From Mycogone perniciosa (Eukaryota; Ascomycota; Sordariomycetes; Hypocreales; Hypocreaceae), in assembly GCA_025331125.1 (NCBI GenBank), contig JAOALB010000227.1:1-60985 (forward strand): a DNA stretch of 60,985 bases, read 5' to 3'. The stretch's first letter is position 1. Each line of letters begins with the position of its first letter. The notes under the pieces were generated by a model. That model made no database searches, was not told the DNA's origin, and saw only the letters and a program-made list of their open reading frames with translations. A program made the translations under genes and the position numbers. Shown here piece after piece: positions 40,479 through 52,332 of this stretch.

Positions 40479-43400
40479 TCGTAGACCTAACGAAAAGCGC
40501 GGAGTGGAGTTCTCGGGACACAACATTAATGTTATTGTAAGAAGCACTGCATGTACTTCGTATTTTATATATATTTCCCACTCCACTTCCATACCCTATC
40601 TTCTGCCTAACAATTCTTTTTCCGACATGTCATTTAGGATACTCATATATCGGACTTAAATCGCAGATCCCCTTCGCCCTCGATGCGGCCTCAGTGTACA
40701 TCACCAACATTGCTAACCAGTCAATGGCCAAACTTCCGGGTGTTAGTGGATCGAAGAAATAAAAAGGTCCAGTTACTATCTAAGTGTATATTTACTAAGT
40801 CAGTTTTGGTACTGATAACCCGTACAGGCTGCACATGGAGTTCAATGTGAGGGGAAATGTTGAGGCGAATGTCTGGTCACGATGTTCAGACCAGTGGTGC
40901 GATTCCGAGTGATACTAATTATGGAGGTATGTACTCCGTACCTCCTTAATGGTTGGCAGGCAGCTGACCTAGGTTGCCGTATATAGTTAGTAACTGTAAT
41001 TGAATCCCTGTTACTCCGTACTCCCTTGGCTTTTAATCTCCATAGCAAGCACACGCTAATGAATTATTTAGGGGGTCGATTGTACGGAGTACTACTAACA
41101 CCAGACAAGGGTCTAGTCTTGCAGCAGTGGAGCGGCCCTTCGTATTCTCCGGCTCCGCAGTTTGCATTGTTTCCAAATACGCCACGGGGACTCGCTCTTA
41201 GGAGAAAACCTTCCTTAAACTTCGGGGTCGGTCGACCGTCACAGGTGTCCATTCTATTTCTCAGCGAAGAATGCTGTATCTTGCCGACATTGAACACTTA
41301 GTTATATTCCCTCTTTCTGAGCAGGTTAGCTTTCTCATAGGTCATTGTTCAACCATCAATAGAGGTAAGACAGTGCCGGTTCAAATAGGAATAGCTAGGA
41401 TCGTGCATTTGTTATGGATATGTATATCTTTATATAAATACCGGCACTACCGTATAGCATCTGGGAACGCTGACCTTTGATAATGTTTAAGTAAACAACG
41501 ACTTCCAGACAATATGTGCCCGCTTCGTGACCTTGCTATTCACCAACGCCGGCTCAGGCCAAAAGAAATATTATACAATTTCATTTCCATTTTTATGCAT
41601 CTCTAGAATTATTCCTAAGCGAAACGACGTAGCCATAATGAGATGCTATCTATAGATTTATGGTTTGATTTACACCGCTCTTTAGATTATCTGACCTGCT
41701 ATCGCTTCAGGGAATTCACGTCAATTAGCGCATAGTTAAGTCAGAATATTGTATGCCAATGACCGTATTATCTCACTTAATCACACCTGTGATTACTCCG
41801 TAGGTAGATGATGGATAAGTTGATACCCTGAATATTTTATTGCCGTACTTCGTATAAATTCAAATAGATAAGTAGCAGCTACTGATTAAAAATCGTAGTC
41901 CTAAACATTTAGTAGGGGTTAAAGGTATTTACACTAATACTAAAATAAGTTAAGTACAGTTAAATTATATTACCCTAATCGATCAGATCAAATTCATAGG
42001 GTACATTCAACTGTTTATCCCGCAATTGCATTTGATTTGTGGCATTTCCATTTAATCTAAAACCCCCCCCCCTCCCTTTGAAAAAAAAACCTGGATAACT
42101 GGTCGGCCCGAGTGTGTGACCAACACTTGGTGGCTGGCCAAGTAAATCTAGTTAGTAATAATTGTTAACCTACAAGTGGCTTGAGATTCGTTTGACTTAT
42201 TAACACATTTGTTTGAGAACGTTAATTAAGATATTGTGTTGGAAGTAATGCTAATTTAATGATTGGACTGAACCATGTGGTATAACGTATTCACTCATGA
42301 CTATATATAAAACTAGACGTTAAACAAACTCATTCCCCTTCCTTGCCTGGGTAGACATACACCTGTTGATATCTTCCAACATCATGATAGACGTATCAAA
42401 CTTGTCAAATGGCAGCATCACCACCTATGATGGTGCTAATCTACGATACATGGGTTGGCCCGGTATCGGGTGTGTCCTCTCATCCATATGCATTTGGTGC
42501 CAGACGACCAATGCTTGAAGCCGATTTACGTAAGCCCACCACCCACGCACCTTAATTTCGAGGTTTCAGTCAGGCACCCAATTGTTTAGGACCCTTTTAT
42601 TAACTCCTCCACCCAGGCCCCAAAGTTAATCTTTGTTTACCAGCCCCACCGGATGATTGAAAATCCAACATGAGAGGCCGAGCCATCTATGCCTTCGGTC
42701 TCCGTCTTCTGTCCAACAAGTACATTTGGAATGGGGGCAGGTATTTGCGGCCCATATGGCGGACAAAATCTCACAAACTGTTGAAGGGCTTGGTTGTACT
42801 ATGCACGAGCGAGCCTGGGTGTTGGAGCAAACTTGATGCTAAGGGCGCCGAGAGGTTGCTCGTTGACCACGCTGAACACTAGTGGCATGTCATCGCAATG
42901 AGTCTTGTGAGAGGCAGAGGGAAGACTGTTTCATCAAGAGGCGTGTAAGCAGTTTTCAGCCTACGTGGAAATGTTGGGGAAGGGAGTGTATGGTAGCCAT
43001 TTTATGTCTTGGAATAAGGATTAGAAGTCCTTAGGTAATACTAGTCAGATAACGTTGAACTCTTGTCTGCTGTGCCTCCAAATATCAGTTACATCGATCG
43101 ACGTATCATTTGAATGCGTTGATGTCTTGATTGGTGAAAATACTAGGGCTTATTAAATACGCAAGCCGTCTCCCATGAAACTTCATTACAATATCGTGAC
43201 AAATTAGTACTCTTGCTTTTATTGTAGATGACCACATAAACAGCTTTATTCGGATCTCCTCCACTTGTCTGTGGATGTGGATCTGCCGGACAGCAATCGG
43301 CTTGTCTACCTGACGCTGCTTGGTTCTGTCGGGCGTTGTTATGATGACTAGTTTCCAATGTATTCCGTAAATGATGTTGTAATACTACATAACTCAGGAA

Positions 43401-44700
43401 ACATGAAGCTAGCTAGGATAACGGCTCACTCTGATCCTTCGAACGTAGGCGCCCCATACGCATACTACTCCCGACCCCACGTGCCCTAATACCGCAAGCT
43501 GCGCATCACTTCCAGTCAGCCTGGATATGCAACGCGATAGCGATATATCGAAGAACTTTTGTTACCCCACTGCAGGCGGCAAAAAAGGTAGCACTCTAGT
43601 ATGACAGACTCCTCGTGCAGAAACCTAAAGCTTCGCTTACGCATGTGAGGGGTTCTACAGGTACAGTGGATTTGCAAGATTAAGGGGGATTACATCCAAT
43701 TACTAAGGAATTCTGGTATAATTCTGGATTTTATATTGCTATTTCACTTTTTGCTTCAGTATTACCTGTTGTAATCTATGTATTATTATGTTGTATTAGC
43801 TATTCAAGGTCATAATCGGATCTCCGAGGACCTCCAAGGAAGTTCCCTGGTACCGCGTATCTGTATCCTGTGTCCCCTTGACTGTTTACGTATTCCCCAC
43901 ACTCCTATTAGGTCAGATTCGGCTTCACTTGAAGAAGCGGGGACAAACTTGGTCAGCAGAGCCTAGAATTCATGAAGGTACCCGAATTTGAGCGTCCTTG
44001 CTTGATTGTGTAATTATAAATTCTAAATACCCATTCTTGTTTATAATAAAAGATCCATCTCCTTCTACAAATCCTATATATCATAACTTAAACTTATCAT
44101 CATTTAATTTAAATGCTACTCCGTAGTATTGGTGGCAATCAGCAGAGCGCGAGACATAACTCGTAGGTCCCCACGCCCCTGCAGAGTTAATTCATATGCT
44201 TATATTCAGGGCAACAGTCTTGCCGTTAGCTCATGTTCCTAAATTAACGCTAATGCAGAAAACACATAGCGCAATGGACTGCCCAGAAAGCAACTAACCA
44301 CTACGGGCAGCTGTAGAAGTTTGAGCCTATTGGCGTGAATGTATGACAGCTTAAAGTTCCGCATCGTCACGGGGTGATCTGCACGGCAGTGAGATTTTAG
44401 CATGAAGGTTATTATTCTGCACCCCACAAGGATCCAATAGAACCACGAAATATTTGCTGGGTTTGTACACCATAGCCCCAGCAGCTCGCTGTTGATAGGG
44501 TAGTAAAGATTAGAAAATCTCCTAATTGGTGGTTTGTTAGGGAGGTACTGTCCTTGGTATGCTGATCTTGTGTTGATAGTGTTGCTATACTTCGCCACAC
44601 ATGCATTCAACGGCGAGAGGATTGTTCAGCTACATGCCAAGTAAAAGTGGACGATGGGACGACAGGTATTTCGCGACACTATTTGATCGTATGCGGAAGT
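40479..44700. other. Normal-composition island, 5' part, no convincing gene
   Basis: Sequence of ordinary base composition, free of RIP signs, between the AT-rich block and the promoter of the secreted-protein gene. Reading frames longer than 60 codons exist on both strands but overlap each other, mostly lack ATG starts and match no family I recognise. Points of note: five copies of the 9-mer TACTCCGTA or its complement (40932, 41012, 41083, 41794, 44117), an inverted repeat GGAGGTA/TACCTCC at 40923-40945, and a C10 tract near 42061. Confidence 0.5.
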
Positions 44701-44735
44701 GAGCTCAGTATCACGTTCATCACCTCCATCAAAAA

Positions 44736-44820
44736 TATATAAGACACCTTATCCTTCAGAGTTCAATCAATAATATCCTCCTCTCATCCCCTCATCCCCT
44801 TCTATTACTCTCTCTATCAG
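44736..44820 (+). promoter_or_regulatory. Core promoter of the secreted-protein gene
   Basis: TATATAAG at 44736-44743 is followed 35-80 bases later by a strongly pyrimidine-rich tract (44776-44820), typical of transcription start regions in filamentous fungi. The start codon lies about 190 bases after the TATA box. The transcription start itself cannot be fixed from sequence. Confidence 0.6.
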
Positions 44821-44840
44821 GCGGTCGGTTTATCTCTCTT

Positions 44841-44900
44841 GTAAGTATTCACCCAAAACGCGATACGTTTCCAGATCTTAATCCGATAGAGGATTTCTAG
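44841..44900 (+). other. Probable intron in the 5' leader
   Basis: A consensus 5' splice site GTAAGT (44841), a branch-like CTTAATC (44877-44883) and a 3' site TTCTAG (ending 44900, or AGCAG at 44903) enclose about 60 bases. This is the usual size of introns in filamentous ascomycetes. It lies wholly upstream of the start codon. Confidence 0.5.
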
Positions 44901-44930
44901 CAGGGATTCCTTTTGATTGAACTTACCACC

Positions 44931-46229
44931 ATGGTTCAATCCAAATTCCTTTGGTTATTCGGCCTGGCTGCAAGCACGACTTCAGCCGCAGCTCCAGCAA
45001 CTGTTCCAGAAACCCATGAATACTTTTATGGAAAGAACAGTTTGAGCAAGTTGCACATCAACCATGTGTTTACGGAGAAGAATTGTGGTTGTCCTGGGTC
45101 CTGGGACCACACCAAGTTTGCGGAGATCTCAAAATACTTTGGGGGAAAGCTTGATGAGCTCATTCCGAAGAAGACGACAACTGCCCGCGGTCACGAAAAT
45201 GCAAACCCTCTGTCCATCGGATCCAACACTTATACTCTCTCACTCGATTACTCATCGGGTTACAACCGCCCCAGCTCCTCAAGTACTGCTGTTTGGAGCC
45301 GGCTTATTAGCGAAATGCTGCTTGTCGCAAACCATACTCTAGACCAATCGATTCTTGTCGGAGAGTATATCAACAGTCTCGGTGGATCTCATAACCTTAC
45401 ACTTACTGTATATGGGGATAAGAAATGTGTCAATGTGTTTGATCCTTGTGTCAAGGCTGAGCCTCAGCAGCTTAATTCCAAGCATACTACGAGGGATACT
45501 CCTGGCGCCGGTGCTATCGACTGGAGTGACAAGGAGGCCGTTCTGAAGAACATCAAGCTCGATGTCTACAACACTAGCAGCTTTGATGAGGCAGTTTTGA
45601 ATAACCATACGCTTCCAGAGTATATCTACCATGACGACCTTCACATGGTGGTCGAGACAGCAACTATTAAGCCAAGGGCGCTTGATGATTCCGAGTTGCA
45701 GGGACGTCAGTACTGTATTCCATTTGGCTTCTACAGTTATTGGGCAGAGGGTCAATGGGCGACATGGGGAGACTGGCTGCCAGTTAGCCCCTGCCTTTGG
45801 ACCGGTCGTAACCCTAGCGGTGGTTCCCTGGCATTTAATGTTGCTTTCACTATCTCATATGCTCAGTCGTGGAACTGGGGCTGGAGTCCTATCAAGTCCG
45901 CATTCTCAGCGTCATTTACATTCACCATCACGGAAGCATACACTCAGGCCTTCACTTACTCATGCAATGTTCCGGGCAACAGTGTTGGGCAGATTTGGGC
46001 GCAGCAACGAATTGGTTCAGGCTATGCCTACCGAAAGTCGTGTTTCTCTGGCTGTGGCCCGACCAGATGCGATAACAAACGGGATGGCCCTAACTACGCC
46101 TCTGCTCCTGGAAATGCCGTCTACTCTATTGGATGCAGCACGGGAGCTGAGAACATGGCATGCGCATCCTACCGGAATAACTGGGTTGCCTACAATACTT
46201 GGGCTCATACACCGCCACATTCGACCTAG
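44931..46229 (+). CDS. Secreted Cys/Trp-rich protein of unknown function, 432 aa
   Basis: The only convincing intact gene in the window. I chose ATG 44931 because it sits in a strong context (ACCACCATGG); the frame runs further upstream but with no earlier ATG. Residues 1-21 form a signal peptide (Lys5, hydrophobic core, cleavage near Ala20/Ala21-Pro22), so the protein is probably exported. There is no later membrane segment and no clear GPI signal. The mature protein has 12 Cys, an even number that suggests disulfides (52, 54, 166, 173, 262, 288, 345, 371, 375, 380, 402, 411), and four N-glycosylation sites (134, 155, 214, 225). Residues 261-432 hold 11 of the 14 Trp and alternate aromatic and small residues, which suggests a beta-rich domain; residues 349-356 read Gly-Asn-Ser-Val-Gly-Gln-Ile-Trp. 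I do not recognise a named family. An effector-like or competition role is only a guess from secretion and subtelomeric position. Confidence 0.88.
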   Translation: MVQSKFLWLFGLAASTTSAAAPATVPETHEYFYGKNSLSKLHINHVFTEKNCGCPGSWDHTKFAEISKYFGGKLDELIPKKTTTARGHENANPLSIGSNTYTLSLDYSSGYNRPSSSSTAVWSRLISEMLLVANHTLDQSILVGEYINSLGGSHNLTLTVYGDKKCVNVFDPCVKAEPQQLNSKHTTRDTPGAGAIDWSDKEAVLKNIKLDVYNTSSFDEAVLNNHTLPEYIYHDDLHMVVETATIKPRALDDSELQGRQYCIPFGFYSYWAEGQWATWGDWLPVSPCLWTGRNPSGGSLAFNVAFTISYAQSWNWGWSPIKSAFSASFTFTITEAYTQAFTYSCNVPGNSVGQIWAQQRIGSGYAYRKSCFSGCGPTRCDNKRDGPNYASAPGNAVYSIGCSTGAENMACASYRNNWVAYNTWAHTPPHST

Positions 46230-46694
46230 AGACTGCGCTCACTAGTCCCCTTTGATGCTTCTTCTACTTTGCACGGGTCAGGAATACTAGAAGGGAAATG
46301 GGTGCTTGGGTATAGGGTTGGATGGACATTTCTATTCCCTATACATTCGTACATACATTCAAACTTACATACTTACATTCGTACATAGATACATGCTTGA
46401 TACGTACATACATACACATGTATATACCTACATATATGTACATACAATTATATGCAGCAGGTACATACCAAATGGGTCAATCTTGTGATAAGACAATGCA
46501 TACACAACAACACACATGTCTAACCTACAAGGAAGCCGTAGGGCTTTGGGTCTACTTCCTTGTGACTTTCATTACCTTGTGCGCAGTTGCTATAGAGAAC
46601 CGTTGGATTTCAGCCACTCGGTTTCTGGTTAATGAGAAGTCGTGTGGGTACGCCGAACGACCTTCGTACGACGTGGCGAAGTATATTGGGATGA
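46230..46694. other. 3' flank with ACAT-type microsatellite
   Basis: The downstream region of the secreted-protein gene. A degenerate tetranucleotide run (TACA/CATA units) spans about 46340-46450 and may lie in the 3' untranslated region. Frames here (for example 46515-46745) are open by chance or are upstream debris of the broken gene that follows; I cannot decide which. Confidence 0.5.
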
Positions 46695-47191
46695 CTTGCA
46701 TTAAGATGGTCCACTGGTCCAAATGGATACCACCAAATGACCTGCTTTGACGACAAGAGCGACAATTGGACTTCGTCCAATCCTTCGGGTCACCTTATAT
46801 ATCTGACGACCAGCAAAGGAAATAGACGACGCTTGGGAATCCCTGCTAGAAGCCCAGGGTTAACCAATTGAGGCGCTATTTTGCCTACTAGGATAGTTCC
46901 TCTTGTAGAGATTACTAGTTTCAGCCATATTTCCGTCTCAACTACGAATATTTACACCTTTTACTTTGATCAGAAACCGAAAGGAATTAGCACAGAAATT
47001 GAGAAATCAGGGGTAAGCATTGACCTGTTTGGAGTGGATGCGAAAGGGATTGTTGGCCACCAGACATATCAGTATAAATTTCCACTGGAACAGGTGAGAT
47101 TGAGGTCCCCGAATCGACGGCTACCAAGATTACAGTATTGATAAGAGTCCAAGAATCGGTATTTACTACTGCTCACTACATTGCTTGGTAG
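46695..47191 (+). pseudogene. Broken gene of unknown function, one stop and one frameshift
   Basis: A coding-like frame opens after a TGA at 46692 and runs to a single TGA at 46869-46871 (CGA to TGA would explain it). It continues in the same frame through 46872-47095, with balanced, beta-rich composition (for example Asn-Ile-Tyr-Thr-Phe-Tyr-Phe-Asp-Gln). At about 47095-47099 the sense shifts to another frame, which reads Ile-Glu-Val-Pro-Glu-Ser-Thr-Ala-Thr-Lys-Ile-Thr-Val and ends at TAG 47189-47191; one missing base would account for this. There is no convincing start codon. It has the same strand as the secreted-protein gene. I recognise no family; the composition suggests an extracellular or beta-sandwich domain. 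A real spliced gene is an alternative, since GTGAGA at 47094 could be a donor site. Confidence 0.4.
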
Positions 47192-48695
47192 GAATTCTCG
47201 CGCCATGTGACATGTACCATGATGCTAATATGGCGCGTTACATTGATATTTGAGACAATATACAGTGATCATGAATACTACTTGCATAGGTACACAGCAA
47301 AAGCACCTAGTTCGGCAGTCACTGCGCCCCGACTACTTCACGCATCCAACGCTGACAGAATTTAGATTCCGTCACATTGGTGGGTCGGTTATGTCCAGAG
47401 TCAAGGATCCTACCTCACTGACCAAGCAGACCATGACAGGCCTGCAGTGTGCAGCCGCCACCAAACTACTATGTTGCGAGTGGTTTTATTTCCTTCAAGA
47501 CCCCGTTGTGGATATCGTTGCCCATGCCTACACAATCTTCTCCAAGCTCAGATGCAATTGGCAAAAGCAAGGCTCATGTCAAGGAGGCTTAGCAGTGTGA
47601 TGTTGGGATTGAGATTCTCGATATCGGAATTGGGGCAGTTTAATGCATTACAAGTCTGTTTACCTTGCTTTGAATCTCATGAAAAGGCATAATAGAGAGA
47701 CCCTAACCTTAACTAAAATCTTGACTTTCCTGATGCGTTCGCTGAGGCTTATTGAGATGTTGTGGTACAAACATATACGGCAATCAAGCCCTCACTCTAG
47801 AGGAAGGTTAGATGTCAATATAGTTACTCCTCTACTCCCTAAATGCTATCCCCTAGCTTGCCTGTGTGCCCTTAATCTTTGACAATCTCCACGAAGTAAC
47901 TCTCATTTACCGCCTCCCTTCTATACGCTCAGAACGAAACAATCTACTGTAAAGGAGATGAGAACTAGTTGCCAAATGTTGCAGTGCCTGGTATCTATCT
48001 CAACCAAATTTAGAAAAATGCTTATAGCTTGTAGGCATACGTATATTGCTAGTCAGCTGGGTATCGTATTGATTCTAGATCGATTTACATCTCAAACTTA
48101 TTACTTGCGGTAAGCATCTTAATTGGAGAATACACTCAAACAATGAGATGAAAGTTCAGGGCGCCCAGGTAAGCTGAGGTACAAAGGATGTGTTGCTTTA
48201 TGTCATTTTCCAAGTTGTAAAGTAAAGTATAGACTGTTGTCAGATAATCAACTATCTCTGTTCGGATATCTACCATTTCACTTCATCGTAGGAGCATAGA
48301 ATTCGTAGACAAGTAGCAAGGGTTAGTGACCTAGCTATAGATTATAATTCACGTTGAAATGGATATTGGGATTTACAAAAGGGCGTTTGCACTATAATGG
48401 CTGTTTAACAGTGCAATATAGCTTGAAGTAAGGGGTATATCCTGCCAAGCACTTTAAGGATAGGTAGACCAAGACTTGGTCTTCCTTTTTCTAATCAAGC
48501 TATTTTTATAAACTATATTGTATACCTTAGGCAATAGATATATAGTGGGAGTTTTCGATAGATATTTATTAGGTATTCTTAAATATAAGTATTTCTTTAA
48601 GAACCTATATAAATAATTTAGTATAGCCTTTGTTATATAGCTGTAATATAGACTTAATTAAGGTTAAACCTTTACTTACTAAATATAACCTCAAG
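47192..48695. other. Island 3' part and transition to AT-rich DNA, no gene seen
   Basis: Ordinary composition to about 48430, then increasingly AT-rich until the next retrotransposon at 48696. Frames at 47250-47880 overlap one another, have no good starts and match nothing I know. An 8-bp inverted repeat CGCGCCAT/ATGGCGCG lies at 47199-47206 and 47230-47237. Confidence 0.5.
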
Positions 48696-49096
48696 TGTTA
48701 TAGCCCGACCCTTTTATGGTTATATAAAGGGTCTAGGGCAATATATACCCTGGTGGAATAATGGAACAACTAACTAATTAAAAAGGATTACTTAGATTAC
48801 TATAAACTATAAATTAGTTAAATTATAAAGTGTAAGGTGAAGTAATCTAATATAATTATAATCTATAGTTAATCTAAATATATTTACTATATATTTCCTT
48901 TATATATAAAACTAAATAAATTTACGATTATTTAATATAGTTACTTAAATAGTTATTAATAATAATATTTATTAAAACTATTTATTTTATAGAATTGAAT
49001 TTTTTTTATCTTGTTTAATATATATTTTTAGCCTCTTTATTAAGATAAACCTATAAATCTTAGTTTATCCTTCAAACATTAATTTAAATTATTATA
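48696..49096 (+). repeat. 5' LTR of Gypsy-2 copy C
   Basis: A 401-bp LTR matching 23504-23903. The first ~150 bases are little mutated and the rest is increasingly AT-rich. It is followed by the internal start TATTAATATCTTTTATTT, equivalent to TATTAACGACTTTTATTT in the full-length copy. Confidence 0.85.
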
Positions 49097-52061
49097 TATT
49101 AATATCTTTTATTTAAAAGGGTATTAAGAATTTTAAATAATATAAATATATTTACTATAATATCCTTTTTTAATAATCTTAATACTTTACTATTTATTTT
49201 ACCTTTGTATTAAACGTAAAATAATAATAAAGATAATAATATAAATAAAAGTAAAAATAAAAATAAAATTAAGAAAATAAAATAATTTTATACGTATATA
49301 AAAGAAGCTTTTTAATATATAAAAGCTAATTATATCAAATACAAATAATACTATTAATATTTTATTATTAAAAATATTAAACTTTAATAAATAAATTACT
49401 AGTAATAAATAATTATTATAGACCTATAAAATTAAGCTTTTTTACTTTAAACTTTATATTAAACCTTAAAGGGAATTAAGTTTTAAAGGATTTCATAGAG
49501 TTACTTAAAATATAGTTTTTTAAGCCCTTTTATGGAAATATTATAGGACTTAAGCTATTTTTCATTTAACTATATAACTACTTTACCTACTATTAAACTG
49601 CTTTTAATATACAGTTTAATAGAATCCTTTTAACTATTTTAAAGGCAATACTTTAAAGTAATTTAAATTTATTTAAAAGGACTACGTTAATAATAAATAT
49701 AAAGCTAATAAATAAATATGATATATATTTATTAACAATCATTAATTTAAAGGAAAATTAAAGAATATCCTTAATAATATTAATAAAACCTATATTATAG
49801 AAAATAAATTTATATATTTAATTTAAAAAGAAAAATACTTTAATTATACTATACACTTTAAGAATATTACTTTTAAAGTTAAATAAAAACACTTTAATTT
49901 TATTAAATATTTTCATAATAAATTTAAATTAAAGATTAAAAGAAACGTGTATAAATTCTATTAAAATAAAAATATTATTACGTTTATTAAGAATATATAA
50001 ATATAAAAAGTTTACTTAAAAACCTTTATTTAAAAATAAAAGAAATATAATAGTTATTGAAATAAATTAAAAAGTATAAAAAGTATATAATGTAAAGGAG
50101 AAAGTAATAAAAATATATTATTAGCTTTAATACTAAAAGGGTTTAATTAAATAAATGTAAATATTATTTGAAAAAGAAAAGTAAAAGTTATTTATTATAA
50201 TTATAATAAATAAAAATACTTTTTAAAGGACTATAAAACTTTATAAAAACTAAATATTAATAAACTTTAAAAGTTTATATTAAAATTTAAATAAAAAGTT
50301 AATATAACTTTAAAGACCATTAATTATATACTATAATAATTACTACTTTATTTATAGATCTAGTAAAAATAAAAATACCTAGTATTTAAAAAGATTTAAA
50401 AAAATAAAACCTCAACTTTAATTATAGAAAGTAAAAGAAAAATAATAATATTTTAAATAAATAAATAACTATAATATTTAACTATTAATATTTTAATTAA
50501 ATTACTATAAGTAATAGAAAAGAAGTTAAAAATAGTAATATTAATAGGAAAAACAAGAATAACCCTTTATAATATAAACTATTATTATATAATACTATAC
50601 CTTTAAAATTAGAAAATATACTATTTATAAACAGTAACTTTAAAAGTAAATTAAATAAATGTTACTTAAACTTAATTAAAGAAGTTACTATAAATCTATA
50701 ATAAAATAAAATAGATTTACAGTTATATAAATAACTTTATATATAAAAGAAAACTAATAATAAAATAACTATTAAAGTTATTTTAAATAATTTACCTATA
50801 TAAGCAAAACCTATATATTTCTATATATAAAAAGATTATATTATACTTTTTAAGGAAAGTAAAATATAAATTATTATTAAGTGAAATTCTCTTTTACATT
50901 ATAAAAGAAATATAAAATTATAATACTTATGTAAAGCAAATTATAATTATAAAACCTTTAAGATTATTATTAGTTAAAAGGATTTAAAGAATATAAATAT
51001 AAAAGAATATTATATTTACTAGTAAAGAAAATTAATAAAATAATACTTTTATTATAATAGAAGGTTTAAATATAATTAATAGTATTACTTAAAGTATAAT
51101 AACTTAAAGTATATTATATGTAAGTAAAATAAATTATAAACTTAGTATTTAAAATAAATTAATTATATAGTATATTTATTGCTAAATGATATAGATTATT
51201 AAAAAATAAATATATAATTTATGTATAAAAGAAACTATAAAAATAGTAAATAAAAGAATATATAAAATATAAATTTACTTTAAAGGATAAAGAGATTGAT
51301 TAAATTATAAAAGAAACTACTTATAATAAAAAAAGGTTATATTAACTTTAAAGAACTTTAATTAACTATAAAGTTTATATAAAAAGAAAAAGATTAAACA
51401 ATAATTTATATTACTGATAAAAAAGCTATAATATAAGAATCTATAAATTATATCTTTTAAAGTATGAAATAAAATAATAATAATAAAAATACACTATATT
51501 TTAAATTAAAAATAATAGTTAAAGGATATTAATTATATATATTAATAAATAGTAAAGTCATAAGTAATTTTATTATATTAATAACTATAAATTGCTTATA
51601 GTTATATTAAAAAAAGATTAAATTATATTAACTTTATTTAAAAAGAAAAAACATTTATATATAAATATCAAGAAATAGAATAAAAGATAAATTATTTTAA
51701 ACTTAAAATTATTAAATATAAAACAGTAATGTTTTATAATATAGTAAATATTAATAAATATAATATTATTTTTAATTATCTTTAATTAAAATACAATAAC
51801 TTTAGTATTTATGAAAAGAAAGGCTAGCTTTCTTAATATAATAATAAAGCATCTTTATTAATTAATATTATTAAAAAGGTTTTAACTATAAGGTAGAAGC
51901 TTTATATAAAACAGTGAAATATATTAAAAAGAAAATGAAAAGATTAACCTTTAATTTAATTATAAAAATAATTTATTTAAAAATAACATTGAAATAAAGT
52001 AAAGGAGAAAATGAATAAATATAAAAGGTAATTGCTTGTTTATAAAATATATTTAATAATA

Positions 52062-52332
52062 TATAGTAGAGCGCTATATAGTTATATAAAGTATTAAATA
52101 ATAGGAAATAAAGGTTAATATTATTAAAGAATATAGTATAATAGCTTTACTATATATATATAGCCAATATAAAGGAAAAGGTAAAATATATATATTATAA
52201 GTATTTATATAGTTTAATATATTGGTTATATAATATATATATTAGCTTATATTAATTATATAAAGAAATAAAAGCTCTTTAACGCTACTAACTATTAATA
52301 TATAGTAAACACTTATTTTACTTAACTTAATA
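52062..52332 (-). repeat. Solo LTR of Copia-1 inside Gypsy-2 copy C
   Basis: A 271-bp LTR in minus orientation (TATAGTAGAGCGC ... TTAACTTAATA) flanked by the 5-bp duplication TAATA (52057-52061 and 52333-52337). Gypsy-2 sequence continues on both sides, which confirms a simple insertion followed by LTR-LTR deletion. Confidence 0.88.

Noticed and set aside
41026..41301. Overlapping frames on both strands (91 codons plus, 77 codons minus)
   Set aside because: The plus frame lacks an ATG start, the minus frame has no recognisable domain, and each can be the shadow of the other. Neither has a supporting promoter or neighbour.
42303..42518. TATA-like ATATATAA at 42303, pyrimidine tract, then ATG 42384 with a 44-codon frame
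   Set aside because: It looks like a small gene start, but the frame stops at 42518 and no splice pattern with a credible intron length extends it. I recognise no product.
42670..42882. 70-codon plus-strand frame
   Set aside because: Length expected by chance at this composition. No signal peptide or domain, and an overlapping frame reads equally well.
43143..43358. 71-codon minus-strand frame rich in Gln and Asn
   Set aside because: It begins with TTG rather than ATG and has no similarity I know. Probably chance.
45064..45755. Alternative frames inside the secreted-protein gene, including 45339-45755 on the minus strand
   Set aside because: They are shadows of the 432-residue frame, which has the start context, the signal peptide and an even Cys count.
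47250..47882. Three overlapping plus-strand frames of 79-116 codons
   Set aside because: No ATG in a good context, mutually overlapping, no domain pattern. The minus strand of 47440-47600 reads about as well.
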